The position numbers and the translations under genes are program-made. This document shows, one piece after another, positions 10,879 through 24,143 of a DNA stretch of 64,000 nt. The stretch covers positions 34,148 to 98,147 of the forward strand of contig MU119412.1 of the NCBI GenBank assembly GCA_014904845.1. The letters are read 5' to 3'. Numbering within the stretch: position 1 is the stretch's first letter; each line of letters opens with the position of its first letter. Source of the DNA: Acephala macrosclerotiorum. Lineage: Eukaryota; Ascomycota; Leotiomycetes; Helotiales; Mollisiaceae. The notes under the pieces are model-generated. The model ran no database searches, was not told where the DNA came from, and saw nothing but the letters and a program-made list of their open reading frames with translations.

Positions 10879-11192
10879 CTTTGCAAATGATCACTGTGAG
10901 CTTCTCTATTCTTTTGACACGACATATCATTCTCATAAGTCGTATCATCACCTGAGACATTTGCTAATTAAAGAGATAGTGGATACGCATTGATGGAGGA
11001 AACTGCTTGGAACGTTCTTGGATGGGCAAATCACTAAGGACGGAGTCTTGACATGACTTTTGGGGCCTTTTCACATACGTTCGCCTTCACAAAGTACCCC
11101 GCCATCATATTCTTGAATGGCAAAGCAACGAATGCATTCTCTCTAAAACTTAAAAGTCCATGCTAACCCCACAAACTCCTATCCTCACCCCC
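10879..11192. other. Convergent intergenic region
   Basis: Space between two converging genes; it must hold both 3' ends. Nothing else recognised. Confidence 0.4.
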
Positions 11193-13129
11193 TCAGACCA
11201 TTATCAACACCTTCCACACCAACTTCAATAACTTGAAAACCTCATCCAGCACCCACAACAGCGCACTCAACCCCCCAAACAACACCATCGGCACCACACT
11301 CAACGTAACATGCCCAAAGAATCCTCGTCTCCTCCTCACCGTATCCCAAATCTCCCCCTCCATAACCTCCTTCGCACCCTCCCACTTCCAAGGCCCCACC
11401 AGTCGAAATTTAGTATTGACCTGCGCGCTCAAAGCCCAACATGCTACCATCTTCAGCCCCATAGGTAGGATCTCAGTGAAGGAAGGAGCAGAGCCCATAT
11501 CAAGAGCTAGCTGGTATGCATAAGACTCGTGATCTACACCATAAGTAATACGACTATTTGGTGGAGGGCGGAGTTTGTAGTGAGATTCTGGCTTCAAGGG
11601 AGCTGGGAGACGGCGGAGGAGGTTGAGAGTCCAGAGCTGTGCTTGCATTTCTGACAGAGGAGGGATGGCGCCAAAACTTGGGCGGATGAAGCCGATGAAT
11701 GCAACGCTCTCGTCGTTCTCCTTCCAGACTGACCGGATGTTGGCTTCTTCGGGTAGGGGGTAGGTCGAATCGAGGAATGGGAAGGATTGGGTGTAGCCGG
11801 TAGCTAGGATCATGATATCGGGTTTGCAGGTCTTGGATCTCATGACTTCTGCTTCTGGACGGCCGTTTTCGGTGAAGGTCACGATTCCTTTCTCGTTGAT
11901 AGTCTCGGGCCAAGGAGCGAGGTCGATGACACGACCGTACGTAGGGGTGATGGGTACTTGGGCGATGTAGGAGCGGAGCGTGTTGAGGGTTGATGAGCCG
12001 CGGTATTGGGAGGTGATGTAAGGCATTGCTTTTGTGGATTTGTTGAAGAAGACTTGAGGTGTTAGCATCATCAAAGTGCCGGTGGAGGCAAGAAATGGCT
12101 TACTCTTCGAAGCATGAAACCGCTCAGGAGAGATCTCCCCAACCCACTGATCAAGTCCCGCCTTAGTACCAGAAACCAACCAAGTAGTCCACTTGGCGAA
12201 CCTATCATAGTAGCACCAGGGCAAGAACGAATCTCTCAGAAGAGGATGCACGTAAGCAGTATCAAACAGACTTGCTGCATTGACATCGTACGGGACATTG
12301 CCTTGAGGGATGGTCGTAGGCTTCATACCAAACCACGATGGGTCAGGAGCGCGCTGTTCCTGGTCAGCGTTGCTCAACAGGTGGTGAGAGAGAGCAAACC
12401 TTAGGAGCACACAAGAACCCATCACGGTGGCAAAGAGTGACCGAGTTGGTATCAGAGGTCACGGCCAAATGAGCAATATCCATGCCCGTCTCCCCACTCC
12501 CAACAATCAAGACATCTTTGCCGTCACCAAACTGTCTTCTCTCCTTGAATTGTGAAGAGTGAATTACAACAGGAACAGTCTCCAAACCCTCGATGAAAGG
12601 AATGTTAGGAGTAACGTGCAAGCCAGAGCAAATCGCAACAGCATCACATTGCCACTCATTATTTTCTCCTTCTTTGATATACTGGACGACGTGACCACCA
12701 GCAATTCCACGTCGAATCTTGGTGACTGTTGTTTGAAGGTGAATACTCGACCAAAGGCCGAACTTCTTAGCATAGCCTTCAAGATAGGTACAATATTCTT
12801 TTGTGGACAGGAAGTCAGGCGAGTTGGCTGTGTAGCGGTAATCGGAGAAGGTGGTGAGTTGACGGGATGAAACTAGCTAGAAGATTATCAGCACTGAGAA
12901 GTGAAGGTGAGCATTAAAGATGGACAGTAGAGGTGAACATTGAAGGTGACATAGAACTCACTTCAGCATCCTCGTAATCACGATGCTTGAAAGTCCCACC
13001 AATGGAGTTCTCTGCTTCGAACAACTTGATCTCGAAGGGCTCAGCGCCGAGAATGAATTCATGAGCAGTGAGAAGGTGCTTAAGGGTTGTGAGTCCAGAA
13101 GGACCACCTCCGATGACTGCAACCTTCAT
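11193..13129 (-). CDS. FMO-like flavin-dependent monooxygenase
   Basis: Exons 13129-12962, 12876-12400, 12359-12104 and 12052-11193 give 586 residues. The protein starts with the FAD Rossmann motif GGGPSG (residues 8-13). NADPH-binding GSGETG and an FMO-type fingerprint (PFIEGLETVPVVIHSSQF) follow. ILATGYTQSFPFL is the ATG motif near the C-terminal third. A hydrophobic C-terminal helix (HVTLSVVPMVLFGGLSALLWV) likely anchors it to the ER. Such enzymes oxygenate soft nucleophiles (N, S) with NADPH and O2. The third intron is 51 bp and in frame, so an unspliced model would wrongly insert 17 residues. Family membership is clear; the substrate is unknown. Confidence 0.9.
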
Positions 13130-14693
13130 CTTGTGAAGAAGGGATTCAGAGAAGAGTGATAATGATGTGATTCAGGGCTAGTAATGAGAGAATAGGAAGT
13201 CCAAGGTGATCAAAAGGCAAGGAGGGTGGCAGGAGAAAGTAAGGAGCGAGTTCGAAGTGATCAGAAAAAGTATGAAGGATGGATGGAGAGGATAAGGGAG
13301 AGAGTCCCTCTTCCATGTGCGATCAATCAAAGTGAATTCTTGGAGGGAGGAGCAGCCCTTGAAATTGAATCACTGCGTTACTCATTGGCAGAACGAGGTG
13401 AATGTACGAGAGCAAGAGCAGAGTATAGGATTGCGGTCTGTGCCTCTCTAATCGGCGTGCTAACTGCAATGTGGTGGCACAACATGACAACATAACCAGA
13501 CCACTTTGTAGGGTCGATAGATGCAAGAAGGCGCTGTCACTGGAGAGCAGAGTGATTCAATAGCTGGTCTCAATGTTGGTGGAATTCTGAGACCTGTATG
13601 TTGGCATCGTCACTAAGTATCGAACAATCGACAACACCTCCAAGCCTCCAACTTTGTGGCTGCACAATCGTACAACAAAATCACCAACAACACTTCAATA
13701 TGATAGATTCTATCCGATCTCATCCGATCGGCGGACTCTATGCATGGCACCTGTTCTATTCCCTGGTTTCATATAAGTGAGAACCCGTCCCAAAAACCTC
13801 GTTTGCAGCCAAGCAGTACTCGTAACAGAACATAATGCACGCCGCTACATTCCTCAACATGATCAACCAACCTAGAATATACCATCGAGCTAGTAATAGA
13901 CAACGAATCCTCCTCAAATTCCTCTGCCATGATGTCCAGACGAAGCTTACGAGAGGTCGCTTCCTATAGATCGATAAACCCCGCCGCAACACAACAGCAA
14001 TAGCCCTAACAACCACCTCCCTTCCTCCGTCCTTCCTCTTTCCATTCACTCTGTCCTAAATCGACCACACATTTAAGTCTCCGATCGTGGCCTACCTCAC
14101 GCCGTAATCACCAAATCAAGCTTGCTCGCAAAGCTGGAATGAATGAATGAATGCATGGCATTCAAGTTCGCGCTACGAGTAACAAGCCGAAGATGGGTTT
14201 AACCGTCGCGCCTCGCCTCGCGCCTGTAACCCGTGCCGCACCGCGCCTCGACTGCGGCATGCTGCACTGCGGACTTTCGCGATTCCACGTCAGCTCACTA
14301 CCGGATTTATACGACAGGTCCACGAGCAATCCGGGGTGGGAGGGCCTAGGATCTTTGGGATGAGAAGAGGGCGTCGATGGCTCGAGGCACTTGCTGAGAT
14401 TGAAGAAGTGAGATAATTGTGAAATTTGTTACAAGGAGGCAAAGAATTGTAGTTAGTCAAGGTAAGAGGCAGATGAGTAGCTACATCTACGAAAGCCTTC
14501 ACAGCTCTTCCAGCAAAGGAAACGCAACCTGACTCCTAAAATGGTATCATGACCGCGAACTCTTGCCACAAGGTCCTATCAATCAGACAGCCCCTGTTCC
14601 CATCCAGCAATTGGCATTAGCGAATACCCTTCTTACAAATGTGGTATCCCATGCAAACCCGCCTTTCCATGCACCAGAGGTATTCGTACAATA
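13130..14693. other. Long intergenic region, no gene recognised
   Basis: About 1.5 kb between the FMO start and the BRCT protein end. Several open frames up to about 97 codons have low-complexity or out-of-frame character and no recognisable motif. It includes the promoter of the FMO gene. No repeat or RNA gene seen. Confidence 0.45.
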
Positions 14694-17600
14694 TCACTCC
14701 TCCAGCAACTGACTCAAGATCAGACTCTGCACCATAGTCTCATCCACAATGATGCGGATCTTCTTTGGTGCAGGCAGATCCGCATCGGCCTCCGTCGGTC
14801 CCCTCTTTCGCTTCTTCGAACCACTTGCAAGAGCGGGGCCAAAGACTACTTTGTCTGCTGTGCTTTCGCTACCTTCAACGTACAGGATATCATAACTCTG
14901 ATCTTGTGTGTCGGCCTCTGCAAGTTTCTTTCTCGCATCCTGATAATCCACGACCTGGCCAACTCGAGCTGGGCCTAAAGCTCTCGTGAGGAACAGATAC
15001 GCCTTTCGCTTCTCTTGGCTATGTCCTTTGCCAGTAACAAGCAACACTGATCTCCCCTCGAGGAGTTTGTCCCTAGAAGAGAACACATCTGCAAGTTGAG
15101 CATCAGAAGCTGGATATGTTCTAATAGTTCTACTCCGAATGGCGTTGCCAAGGAATGAAGATTGTCCAGCACATAGCAAGTATGGAGTCCAGTCAACAAC
15201 TGACATTTTAGACACACAAGTAGATATCCAGCGACCCGATATACATGGCAGACCCAGTGCTAGTGCCTGCATGTATTTGGCCTTGCGACTGTGTTCGTCG
15301 GCAATCAATGCTGTGAACCCGAGCGAACTTGCAGATTCGGAAAGGGAGAGCTCAGCGTCTTCGCCCGCCGATTTAGGAATAACGTTGAACAATGCGTCGA
15401 ATCCGTCATGGAGTATACGACCGCCATTCTCCGCGATCAACTTCGTGACACTATCTCTTTCTTGTTCATTCTTCACGTAAGAGACTGCGAAGGCCATTTC
15501 TTCGAACAATACAGACTTCGACCGTCCAGTTTTATGGGCGAAGCTCGGTGTAAGTGTAAGAGGGTCCTCACTCCCGTCTCTCACGAGGTTGGCCGTGGAC
15601 TGTCTCTTGGAAGCTCGAGTTGGCAAAATCGGGGGTTCGTCGACGACCGTGACACCTAACTTTCGCTTTGTGGTCCTCTTCGCATGGGCAGCAGGAGCTG
15701 GTGTAGGCGGCTTTTCTAGTTTGCCTTGACTCCGCATTGTGGCTCGTTCCGACGGTCCAGCTTCTGACATAGATCTCGGAGTAGATGCTGGAGTCGACAC
15801 GGCGTTGGATTTCCTCACAGCCTTGACTTTGGTGACACGAGAACTTGGTTGAGGAGTGGCAGTCGACTTGCTATTGGAACGTCTTAATGATCTGGAAGGG
15901 CCTTTCAACTCGCTTTTAGTCCTCAGGCCGCTTCGTCGGCCGGGTGGATCGTGTATTTCTGGGTCATCGGCTAGTTTACTGCTATCTGTCGTCGGAAGGC
16001 CTGACTCCAGGGCGTTATCGTGCTTGTCAATTAACTCATCCACGATTTCACCTTGTATCCGGTATGTCACTTCTCCATTAGCAGCCTTTTCTTCCTCTTG
16101 CACCCCACTTGCGTCCTCTTCATTTGCAGTCGCCTCTTCCTCCTGGACCTCATCTGACTCTCCTTCAGTGCAAGCCTTCTCTTGTTCTGTGCCTTCCTGG
16201 GAAGCTTGAGGCACGATAGCCTCCGGAGCTGGAACCATCGGCTTTTCAGGTATCGCATCCTTTTCCGGTGATGGCATAGTGATAGAAGTGGGTACTGACG
16301 TCTGAGGCGCAGGCATATCTTCGGATTGGACGCCTTTGTTAGGAGCGGGCACTCGGGGTGAAGATACAAATTGCCCAACACTTGGCTGTCCCTGACCTGG
16401 CAACGTGGATGGGACGTCAGATAATGTGGGAGGTTCTTCAGGTAATTGGCTTGGTGAAGCAGGCTTGACGGGTGTACTGGTGCCCGAAGCTGTATAGTTC
16501 TTCCGAAAGCTTCGTGGCCGTGGTGCTGGTCGTAGCTGGGAGGACATGTTGACTACCTTTTCGTCAAAATTTGGATCTTGTGTAAATCCCGGAATATCGT
16601 TAGGATCAATTTGCGTTTCCCCCATGAACGAAAGGGCAGCAATCTCGCCCATTGACCGAATCCTCTCCTCTGGTGGACTAGTTTCGGGGATCAGGCCGTC
16701 TGAGAGCACGTTGGATTTCGAAGCCATAGGAGTCCGCAAATGGTTGCCAGACATTTCTTGTAGTGGCAGACTCGGTTCTGGTAGAGAGCTTTCTGTTGCA
16801 TCTGCATTTTCTGCCTGTGATTGTCGATCAACGTCCATGGGATCATGTGCTGCAGGTCCTTCCTCTGGCAGATTCATTCGAGGTGTGGCTTTGCATGATT
16901 TTGAAGGAGTGTTAGATAGCGCGAGGTCTGGCTCACTTTCAGCCACAGTGCATGGATGATGTTGACTTTGATGAATGTATCTATCCTTGCCTTCCTGATC
17001 AAATGTAGGAGCGCTAGCAATTTGATTGGGGCCCTGGGAATCAGCAATAACGTCGTCTTGCTGCGTGGTTTGCTGTGTGTCTCGAGCATGAAAGCCCTCG
17101 CACTGCGCGAGGTACTCGTCTTGGACGCTTCGGCGGCGTCCAGTGGATGGAACCTCGATACCAGGAGAGCCAGAAGAATTTGGCCGACTGAAGGCAGCAC
17201 GTTTAGTAGGAAGTGCAACAGAGGACATCTCCCTTTGAATCCTCATCTCCCTCTCCTTCTTTTTGTTCCATGGGAGAGATTCGCCCTCGAAATCTGAGCC
17301 ATCGCTATCTGAATCTGCGCGCATGCGTCTCCTCCTCTCTTGGGACTCCTTCATAGAAACATAGGGACGAGTCTCAGGCATGGACGATGTTCGCGACATT
17401 CTTGGTCCTGTATCAAACGATTGTACGCCCGATGTCCTCGGAATCGTGGCATCTGGGAAATCGCTAGAAGCAAGGATATTTCGAACAGATGACTGCAGTG
17501 GCGACGTCTCTGGGTCCTTCAACTCCTGTAGTCGATCCAATGGCGAGGAACCTATTCGCCGTCTCTTTGGCGGGGAAGAGAAGTCGTTGTAGACGTCTGG

Positions 17601-18671
17601 CGATGGTCGGGAAGACGTCGGACTCGCTCTATGACGAGCAATCGATGATGGTTGAGTGGCACCAAACATATCTAACGGCTTCATCACAGAGCCTTTGTGT
17701 GCAAATGGATTGATGGGGGCAGCTGGGGTCTGTGGATCGTAGGTCGGGGCAGAGAAATGTAGACCAAGTTGTGGAGCTGCAAAGGAAGGGTCTTGCGAAG
17801 GCTCGTCGTCATCCATGTCATCAGGTTCTTCTTCCATGGGGTCTGGCTCGAAGTCAATCTTGACGTGTCCTGTATCATTCTCTCCGTAGGTGTATGCTGT
17901 TGACTCTGTTCGTGCAGAAAATTGCTTCGAATGTACAGATTCATGTGGAGGATTCGGTACCGTCTCATTATCTTCGCCGTCGTCCGGAGAGGCAGTCGAA
18001 GGACATTCATCGTGTATGGCTTCCTGAATATCAAACTTTGCATATGCAGATTCGGGATTCTCTTGCGTCAGGGACATAGAGCTCTTTTGCGTAAGGTCCT
18101 CCATTGCCGTTGCACGCCGAGTTTCTGCAATTGCTGCTTGGTATCGCTCTTCGAAACCAGGTGGTCGCCTCTCCTCTCCTGCAACTGTGTATGCCCTCAG
18201 TTTACCCCTACTGTCGCGTCGAAACTGAATGGGAGCTGCTTGTGGCGTTGCATGCTCTGCGGGAGCTTCCACCTCGGGTTCGGGCACAGGTTCAGGTTCG
18301 GGCCCAGATTGTTGCGCAAGAAGCGCCTGAATGATTACAGGAATGTCTTCACCGGTGTCTCGATACTCTTCTGCATCATCGACAATCTGCCGCTCAACTT
18401 CGACCTCGACTTTGATGTTGAGTGCATCGACAATCGCGTCGGGGTTGGCAGACGCGACTTGCTCGAGCATGTTGGTAGGCTCAGCAGGGCTCGACTACGA
18501 AAGCGGTTAGCTCAAATCCCCTCACCCTTGACCTGGTCGAAGGCTTGAGGGCGCCTTCGGATCTCTCACCAACAGCGTCTTTTGGAAGTCTTCGCAGTTT
18601 TGGGTATCCCAGTCTGAAACCTCTCCATTGAGAGCTGCCTCTTCAGCCTGCTTCAAGGTTGAATGCGGCAT
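14694..18671 (-). CDS. BRCT DNA-damage checkpoint mediator, Crb2/Rad9-like
   Basis: Exon 1 is 18671-18570, the intron 18569-18495 (75 bp), exon 2 18494-14694; total 1,300 residues. The short first exon (MPHSTLKQAEEAAL...DTQNCEDFQ) joins in frame to the large one. The first 1,000 residues are low-complexity, rich in Ser, Pro and acidic stretches, with several SQ/TQ sites that suit ATM/ATR-type kinases and with LIPETSPPEERIRSMGEIAA. The C-terminal ~270 residues form BRCT repeats: the first with MAFAVSYV and the hallmark Trp in GRWIST, the second around SVLLVTGK. In yeast, Rad9/Crb2 bridge sensor and effector checkpoint kinases at DNA breaks. I see no clear Tudor domain before the BRCTs. An alternative start lies 36 bp upstream at 18707. 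Confidence 0.75.
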
Positions 18672-19341
18672 CGTGGCACGATCGCGTTTGATGAGAAGAA
18701 GTGGCAAAACGCGAAGGATGTCGCAATGGGGTTAACCTTAAGCCCGATCGGCCTAAATGGGCTAACCTTGGATAACTAGCTAGCATGTGCGAGGTGCGAG
18801 CTCACGTGCGCTCTATCACCGAATTGGGCAACTGCCACCATAAGCCTCCGCTCTTTCCTCCTGCACCAACTACGGTACTACGGTACTCTCTCGCTCACAT
18901 CTCAAAGACCGCCATCTCAGCTAGGCAGTCACGTTCGCTCGATAAGTATTGATGCGAGCTTTGACTATAGATCAAGCCAAGCGGCTGCGGACTGCCGCCT
19001 TTCGAAGGCAGAAGCCTCGAAGGATTCGGCAGCATGACACAGACTTGGGTCTTTGGGTGGCGGCAGACCACGCCGAACAAGGTTTGGAGCTCTGCATCTG
19101 CATTATTGGTTAAAGCCCCAACATTGGAAGTCCCAAGCTCCCCACAATATCATTTTGAGGATGCCTCCAGTCGTCGGTGAGTCAAGTCTATCAGCCTTAC
19201 CGTGGTTGAAGCCTGGAGGCTGGTCAAGTTGTTGATTTCCCGCATTGGGATATAAGTTGAAGTGTTCGCTCAATGTCCCAAACCATATCTCGCAAATCAT
19301 TTCTTCCCTCTTCCTCCCGCATTTCACACAATCAATTGACA
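18672..19341. promoter_or_regulatory. Divergent promoter region
   Basis: This 670-bp space separates the minus-strand BRCT gene from the plus-strand AAA+ gene and must carry both promoters. It contains a short direct repeat CTACGGTACTACGGTACT near 18870-18887. An in-frame upstream ATG at 19273 could extend the AAA+ protein by 23 residues. Confidence 0.4.
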
Positions 19342-21482
19342 ATGGCTCGAACTATGGATGCCCCTACAATTGCCTCCGTCGTCTCGACGGAGATCAAAAC
19401 CAATGGCACAGTCGCTGCTGTCGATGGTCATACCAAATTAGAGGACAAGCCTACCGATACCAAGGAAGACGAAGTCACCAAAGTCGGTATGGAATGCGAC
19501 CTCAAGAACCTCTATCAAAAAGAGGATGACCGAGGTCGTCACACCTGGACCGACAAGTACCCTGACGACCTTGACGAAGCAGCTGAGAATGAGATTACAG
19601 CTCGCTATGCAATCCTCGTCCGCAATAAGAAGAGTTTTGACTCTCGAAAGAAGCTCGAGATTGATAGCATCGTCATCCAAAGTCCTCTCCTGAAGAATGT
19701 CTTGTCCAAGGTTCTGAAGGACTATCCAGGTATGTCCGATCCATCGATGCCCTAGCTCATACTAATAATCTAGGTGTCACCCCGACTCTCAAACGGCTCA
19801 TCTTTCAAGCACCATTCAATGCCTTCGTTCATCGATGGACCGAGCTCACCAACGCACTCGACCAACAAGAAGACGAGGGGACGAGAAAGCACCTACAACT
19901 GCTCTACAATGTCCTTGAGGCAGAATTTAAAGACATCATTGCGGCCAAGGCGGACTACATCAAGAACAAGGTCATTACCTTCGAGCATCTCTGGACAATC
20001 TTTCAACCAGGAGCTACACTGTATACTGAAGAATGGGGCCGTGACTGCGGATCAAAATTCAATAACGGGAATTACTTCGAGCACCCGAAGTATGGCCCGT
20101 GCTATGGAGTCAACTCGCAAAAGGTTGATTGGGATGGTGATCGTTTTGGCTATGCCAATTGTCAGCATCTCATCATGGCATATGGTGGGACACGCCAAAT
20201 TGGTTCTCTCGATGCATTTCCATTGGAGTTCCACCCCGAGCAGAAGAAGATTCAAGCCGGTCTCTTGAAGCGGGGCAAGCTGTTTGAGAAGTTTCATGGC
20301 TACCATTACAAGTACTACCAAGGCTTCGCGATTGGTAAAAATATGTGTGGCCAAGACATCAAAGTCACAGTTGACAGCAGGATCATCATGTAAGTGTCTC
20401 ACCCCTGCGCCAATAAAGCCAACTAACATTCCAGTGATACCTTCGCATACGGCAAATTCAATCCCAACAGTCTTCCACACCTCGGCCCCCTCAAAATCAA
20501 ATCCAAGGCCGACACCTCTGATGAAGACTCCGAAGACGAAGATTCATACGATTCTGAGTACGGCGAAGACGACGACGATGACACACCCTCCAACTCCCAC
20601 GACTCCGTCGCCGGCAAAGAAATTAAACGTATCCCACTTACCGAGACCCAACTAATCCACTGCACCTCCCTCCTTAAAGGCTACACCCTAAAAACCAAAC
20701 GCTGGCTCTCCTTCTTCGTCGATTCCGTCTCCGAAATCGTGTTCAACTCCTCCGCTTTCTCCTCTTTGGTGCTCCCACCCGACCAAAAAGAACTCATCCT
20801 CGCCTTCGCCGAGTCACAGGTCAAGTATAAGAATACATTCGACGATGTGATTTCTGGCAAAGGAAAGGGTATAATTATGCTCCTGTCGGGTGGTCCTGGT
20901 ATCGGGAAGACCCTGACAGCAGAGTCCGTCGCTGAGAATATGAAGACGCCATTGTACATGATGAGCGCCGGCGATCTCGGCATTAAGAGCTCAGAGGTCG
21001 AATCAAGTCTGACCACCATCCTCGAAATGGTCGCGAAATGGAATGCCGTCCTGCTTTTGGATGAATGCGATGTCTTCCTCGAGGCTCGATCAGCCCACGA
21101 CCTCGAACGAAACAAAATCGTCTCTATCTTCCTCCGCACCCTCGAATACTACGAAGGTATCCTGTTCCTCACCACCAACCGCGTCAAGAACATGGATCCT
21201 GCATTCCAATCTCGAATCCATATCTCGATGGAGTATCCTGGGCTCGATAAGACATCTCGGACCACAGTTTGGAAGAACTTCCTTGAACGAGGCGTCAGTC
21301 ATGAGTTGTCTGAAGAGGAGGTTGGGAAGTTGGCAGATGTGGAGATCAATGGTCGCCAGATCAAGAACGTTCTCAAGACTGGTCAGTTGTTGGCTTGTCA
21401 TAAGGGTGTTCCTCTCCAATATTCGCATCTGAAAACGGTGTTGAGTGTTGAGAGGAAGGAAGAATTGGAGCCTGAGGAGTAA
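19342..21482 (+). CDS. Fungal AAA+ ATPase with N-terminal DUF7025-like region
   Basis: Exons 19342-19729, 19774-20389 and 20435-21482 encode 683 residues. The start at 19342 (ACAATGGCT) has the better context; an in-frame ATG at 19273 is possible. The N-terminal half contains the region usual in this fungal family (FEHLWTIFQPG, then YYQGFAIGKNMCGQDIKV). A highly acidic linker follows (Asp/Glu/Ser around 20515-20590). The C-terminal ATPase has Walker A GGPGIGKT, Walker B LLLDECDVF, a sensor-1 segment LFLTTNR and an arginine-finger region. Such proteins resemble Bcs1/MSP1-type remodelling ATPases, but their target is generally unknown. No signal peptide or membrane helix. Confidence 0.85.
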
Positions 21483-22247
21483 GGTATTGTCTCGCGATTC
21501 CTCTTTGCCATCACATACGTAGCCTAGACCGGCAATTTCAGTACATTCTAGATAGGAACCGTTTGGAGTTTTAATCTTCCCCATCACAGCAAAGAATCAA
21601 AGCACATCTGTAGCCCCTCGTTTCAGCTCACCATGAATTCACATACACATCAAGCCCCGATCAAAGATGCCTCCCACAGCTCGACCCCGGCGCACTAGGC
21701 CAAATCCCCAGAGTTTCCCACCACTCCCAGAAACGTCTATATAGATTTAAATAAGCAAATCTTCGACGTCCTCTGCGACTGGACATCTGGATTGGATCCC
21801 CAGGACCTAGGATCTGGAACGGCCATCGAATCTTCAAATAAAACTGTCAGGTTCAGTTTTTTCTAAGCTCTAATGTCAGGTTCATTAGAGTGGAGTTTTT
21901 TGCCCCAAATATATATATATATTTTTTTTTTTTCTCGCGCGGAGAAAGAAAATCCCATTTTGCTAGAATCCGAGGTAGCTACAGCTGAAGCTAAAGTCGC
22001 GAAGTTGAAAGCAAAAGTGAAGTTGAACATGTGATTAGGAATTTTGGGTATTGAATTGAATATATCTCCATGATTCTCATTCTCCTTAGCACAAACTCCC
22101 CTCCGCTCTCCCAGATTACGTTTTGCCAAAACGCTCACACTCCTCGATAAACCGCACGTTCAGAATTCCAGCTCCTTCCGCTGTCGCATCCCATCCGTCT
22201 CAAAACCTACAGTCCCGCTCATCCTCAATTCGTTAACATCCAGCTCA
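21483..22247. other. Convergent intergenic region with AT microsatellite
   Basis: Convergent 3' flanks of the AAA+ gene and the small membrane gene. A short (AT)n run followed by a T tract lies at about 21908-21932. No coding sequence recognised. Confidence 0.45.
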
Positions 22248-22729
22248 TCAACATTCCTCCATCTCAGCCTGCACCCTCCTTATCACCCTCCCATTCCCAT
22301 CCCTCTCCCTCCCCATCCCCCTGTCCAACAACCTGCTAACCTTCCCCAACATCTGAAAAGGCCAAAACAATAAACTCCACCACATACCCCACACCCACAC
22401 CAAAAGCGTCAACCCAAACTCTTTCAGCTCATATGTCTTGTCCAGCAACCAGATTGCGAGGAAGATGAGGAGGCAGGCGCCTGAGAGGATGAGTACCCCT
22501 ATCACGTGTTAGATGAGTGAGACGGGGTGAGGGGGAGGGAGAACAAACCAGCTCCGTAAGGCCAAAACTCCCCCGCGAGGACTTGTGTTGATGTGAGATG
22601 AACGGGCTTTGTTGTGTTACTAGCCATAGATATCGAGGTCGTGAGGCTGGGTGTTGAGATATCGCGGAGGTCGAGGAAAGCGGGGATGGTGGGGGTGGGG
22701 GAAGGACAGGGGTATGTGGATGCTTGCAT
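22248..22729 (-). CDS. Small single-pass membrane protein, hypothetical
   Basis: Exons 22729-22549 and 22498-22248 around a 50-bp intron give 143 residues. The N-terminus is Ser/Thr/Pro-rich without a clear signal peptide. Splicing joins GEFWPYGAG to VLILSGACLLIFLAIWLL, a strong membrane helix. A second hydrophobic stretch (LTLLVWVWGMWWSLLFWPF) and a basic tail follow. It has the same general plan as the gene at 24144, but the sequences do not look homologous. Function unknown. Confidence 0.6.
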
Positions 22730-23381
22730 GATGGGTCGATAACCGTCTGTGTACGCGCAACTCTTACTTGAATGTATGTCAACTCGTGGAACAGCAATTC
22801 AAGAGAAAGGGATGTTGGAGGCTGAAAGATATTTGAAGGTTCTCGGCGTTTGGTTAGGCAGATGGTGGGGCGCAAGGCTGTGGTGGCTGCGTTTGTCGCG
22901 AAAGCGCCACCAAAAGCCATGGCGGCAAGGCTGTCGGCAAAACAAAGTCCTAGAAAGACCAGAATAGAAAGCAAAGTCCTTCATTCGGTCACCTTTGTTT
23001 TCCCTTTCTAGTCTTCGTCGTCTCATGCCTTGGATTGGACCTTTGTTTTGAAGGAACTCGCTTAGTATGGCACTAGTAAAAGGAGTAGAGGGGTTCGGTG
23101 AAGGACTTGGTCTTGACCAATGAGTGCGGTTTAAAATAGAGAGGGTGATGATTGGCTCAAATTATCGCGGGCTGAAATTTGACTTTTATTTGCTTTTGTT
23201 GCATAAATTTGTGTATTTATGCAATTATTGTGAGGTGATTCTGAGCGAAATCTCAGGATGAACCTCGCAATTGCTGGGACTGTCAAGTATTGTTTGAGAC
23301 GAATATTGGGGAAGCACAACCTTCCACTTACTTATCTCCCTTAGAAACTAAGATCTGACCAACGTCAATCGAGATGTACAT
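22730..23381. other. Intergenic, nothing recognised
   Basis: No gene or repeat recognised; it contains the promoter of the preceding minus-strand gene. Confidence 0.4.
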
Positions 23382-23651
23382 TCACGTCGGCTTAACGCCA
23401 AGCACATAAAAAGCCTTGGCAACCCCATCCCAAGCCCGCCCTTCGGTATCAACCCCTCTCGCTTCACTAACAACATCATCCCCGGGCCTCCCAATCCGCT
23501 CCCCCGGTAACACAGGACAACACAGCAGAGCCCCAATCACTTCTCCGTGGGGGTGCGACCTTATAAAACATCGCTTCAATCGGTAAGGCACCAACGCCTC
23601 TTTCTGCAAGGTGCAGAAATGTATGTGCACGTGGGGACTTTCCATAATTAA
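23382..23651 (-). CDS. Possible small hypothetical protein
   Basis: Minus-strand frame of about 90 codons starting MESPHVHIHFCTLQKEALV and ending in AWDGVAKAFYVLGVKPT. Composition looks coding and the C-terminus has a protein-like pattern. There is no recognised family and no supporting intron. The frame is also open further upstream, to 23795. Treat as a candidate only. Confidence 0.25.
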   Translation of the reverse strand, partial: LIMESPHVHIHFCTLQKEALVPYRLKRCFIRSHPHGEVIGALLCCPVLPGERIGRPGDDVVSEARGVDTEGRAWDGVAKAFYVLGVKPT

Positions 23652-24143
23652 CAAAGACAGGGGGCGGGGGTTCGTGTACCGCTGAGAAGTCACGATGACG
23701 TTTGCACGGTTCACAGAGGGATCTTTCTTGTGTGAGGGGGAAAATGTATTGCATGATCTAGCGAATGTGTTTTGGTTGTTGCACTCAACCATCATTCAGG
23801 TCGAGGTCAAAACCAGGGATTTGTGTAAAGCGCAGGGTGTATTTCGTCAATTTCGTATTCTCATCATTTCCTTCTCTTCGTACTCATTCGTCATCTCAGA
23901 ATCCGATCCCATGCAATTCCACGAGACTGCAAGGTCCCGTTGCGGATGTCCAGGGTGAATTCAAAACTAAATAATCTTTGATCAATCCTCCGATACTTGA
24001 CGATCCTAGCAACCAGGGTGGAAGAACATACCTCTACTCATCCTCATCCCAACTCTCCTCATCAACGTCAACCTCCCACCTCTTGGCCTGCAGGCGCTAT
24101 CAAGCTGCCGGCCCCTCCCCTCAATGGGGGCTCTCATCTCATG

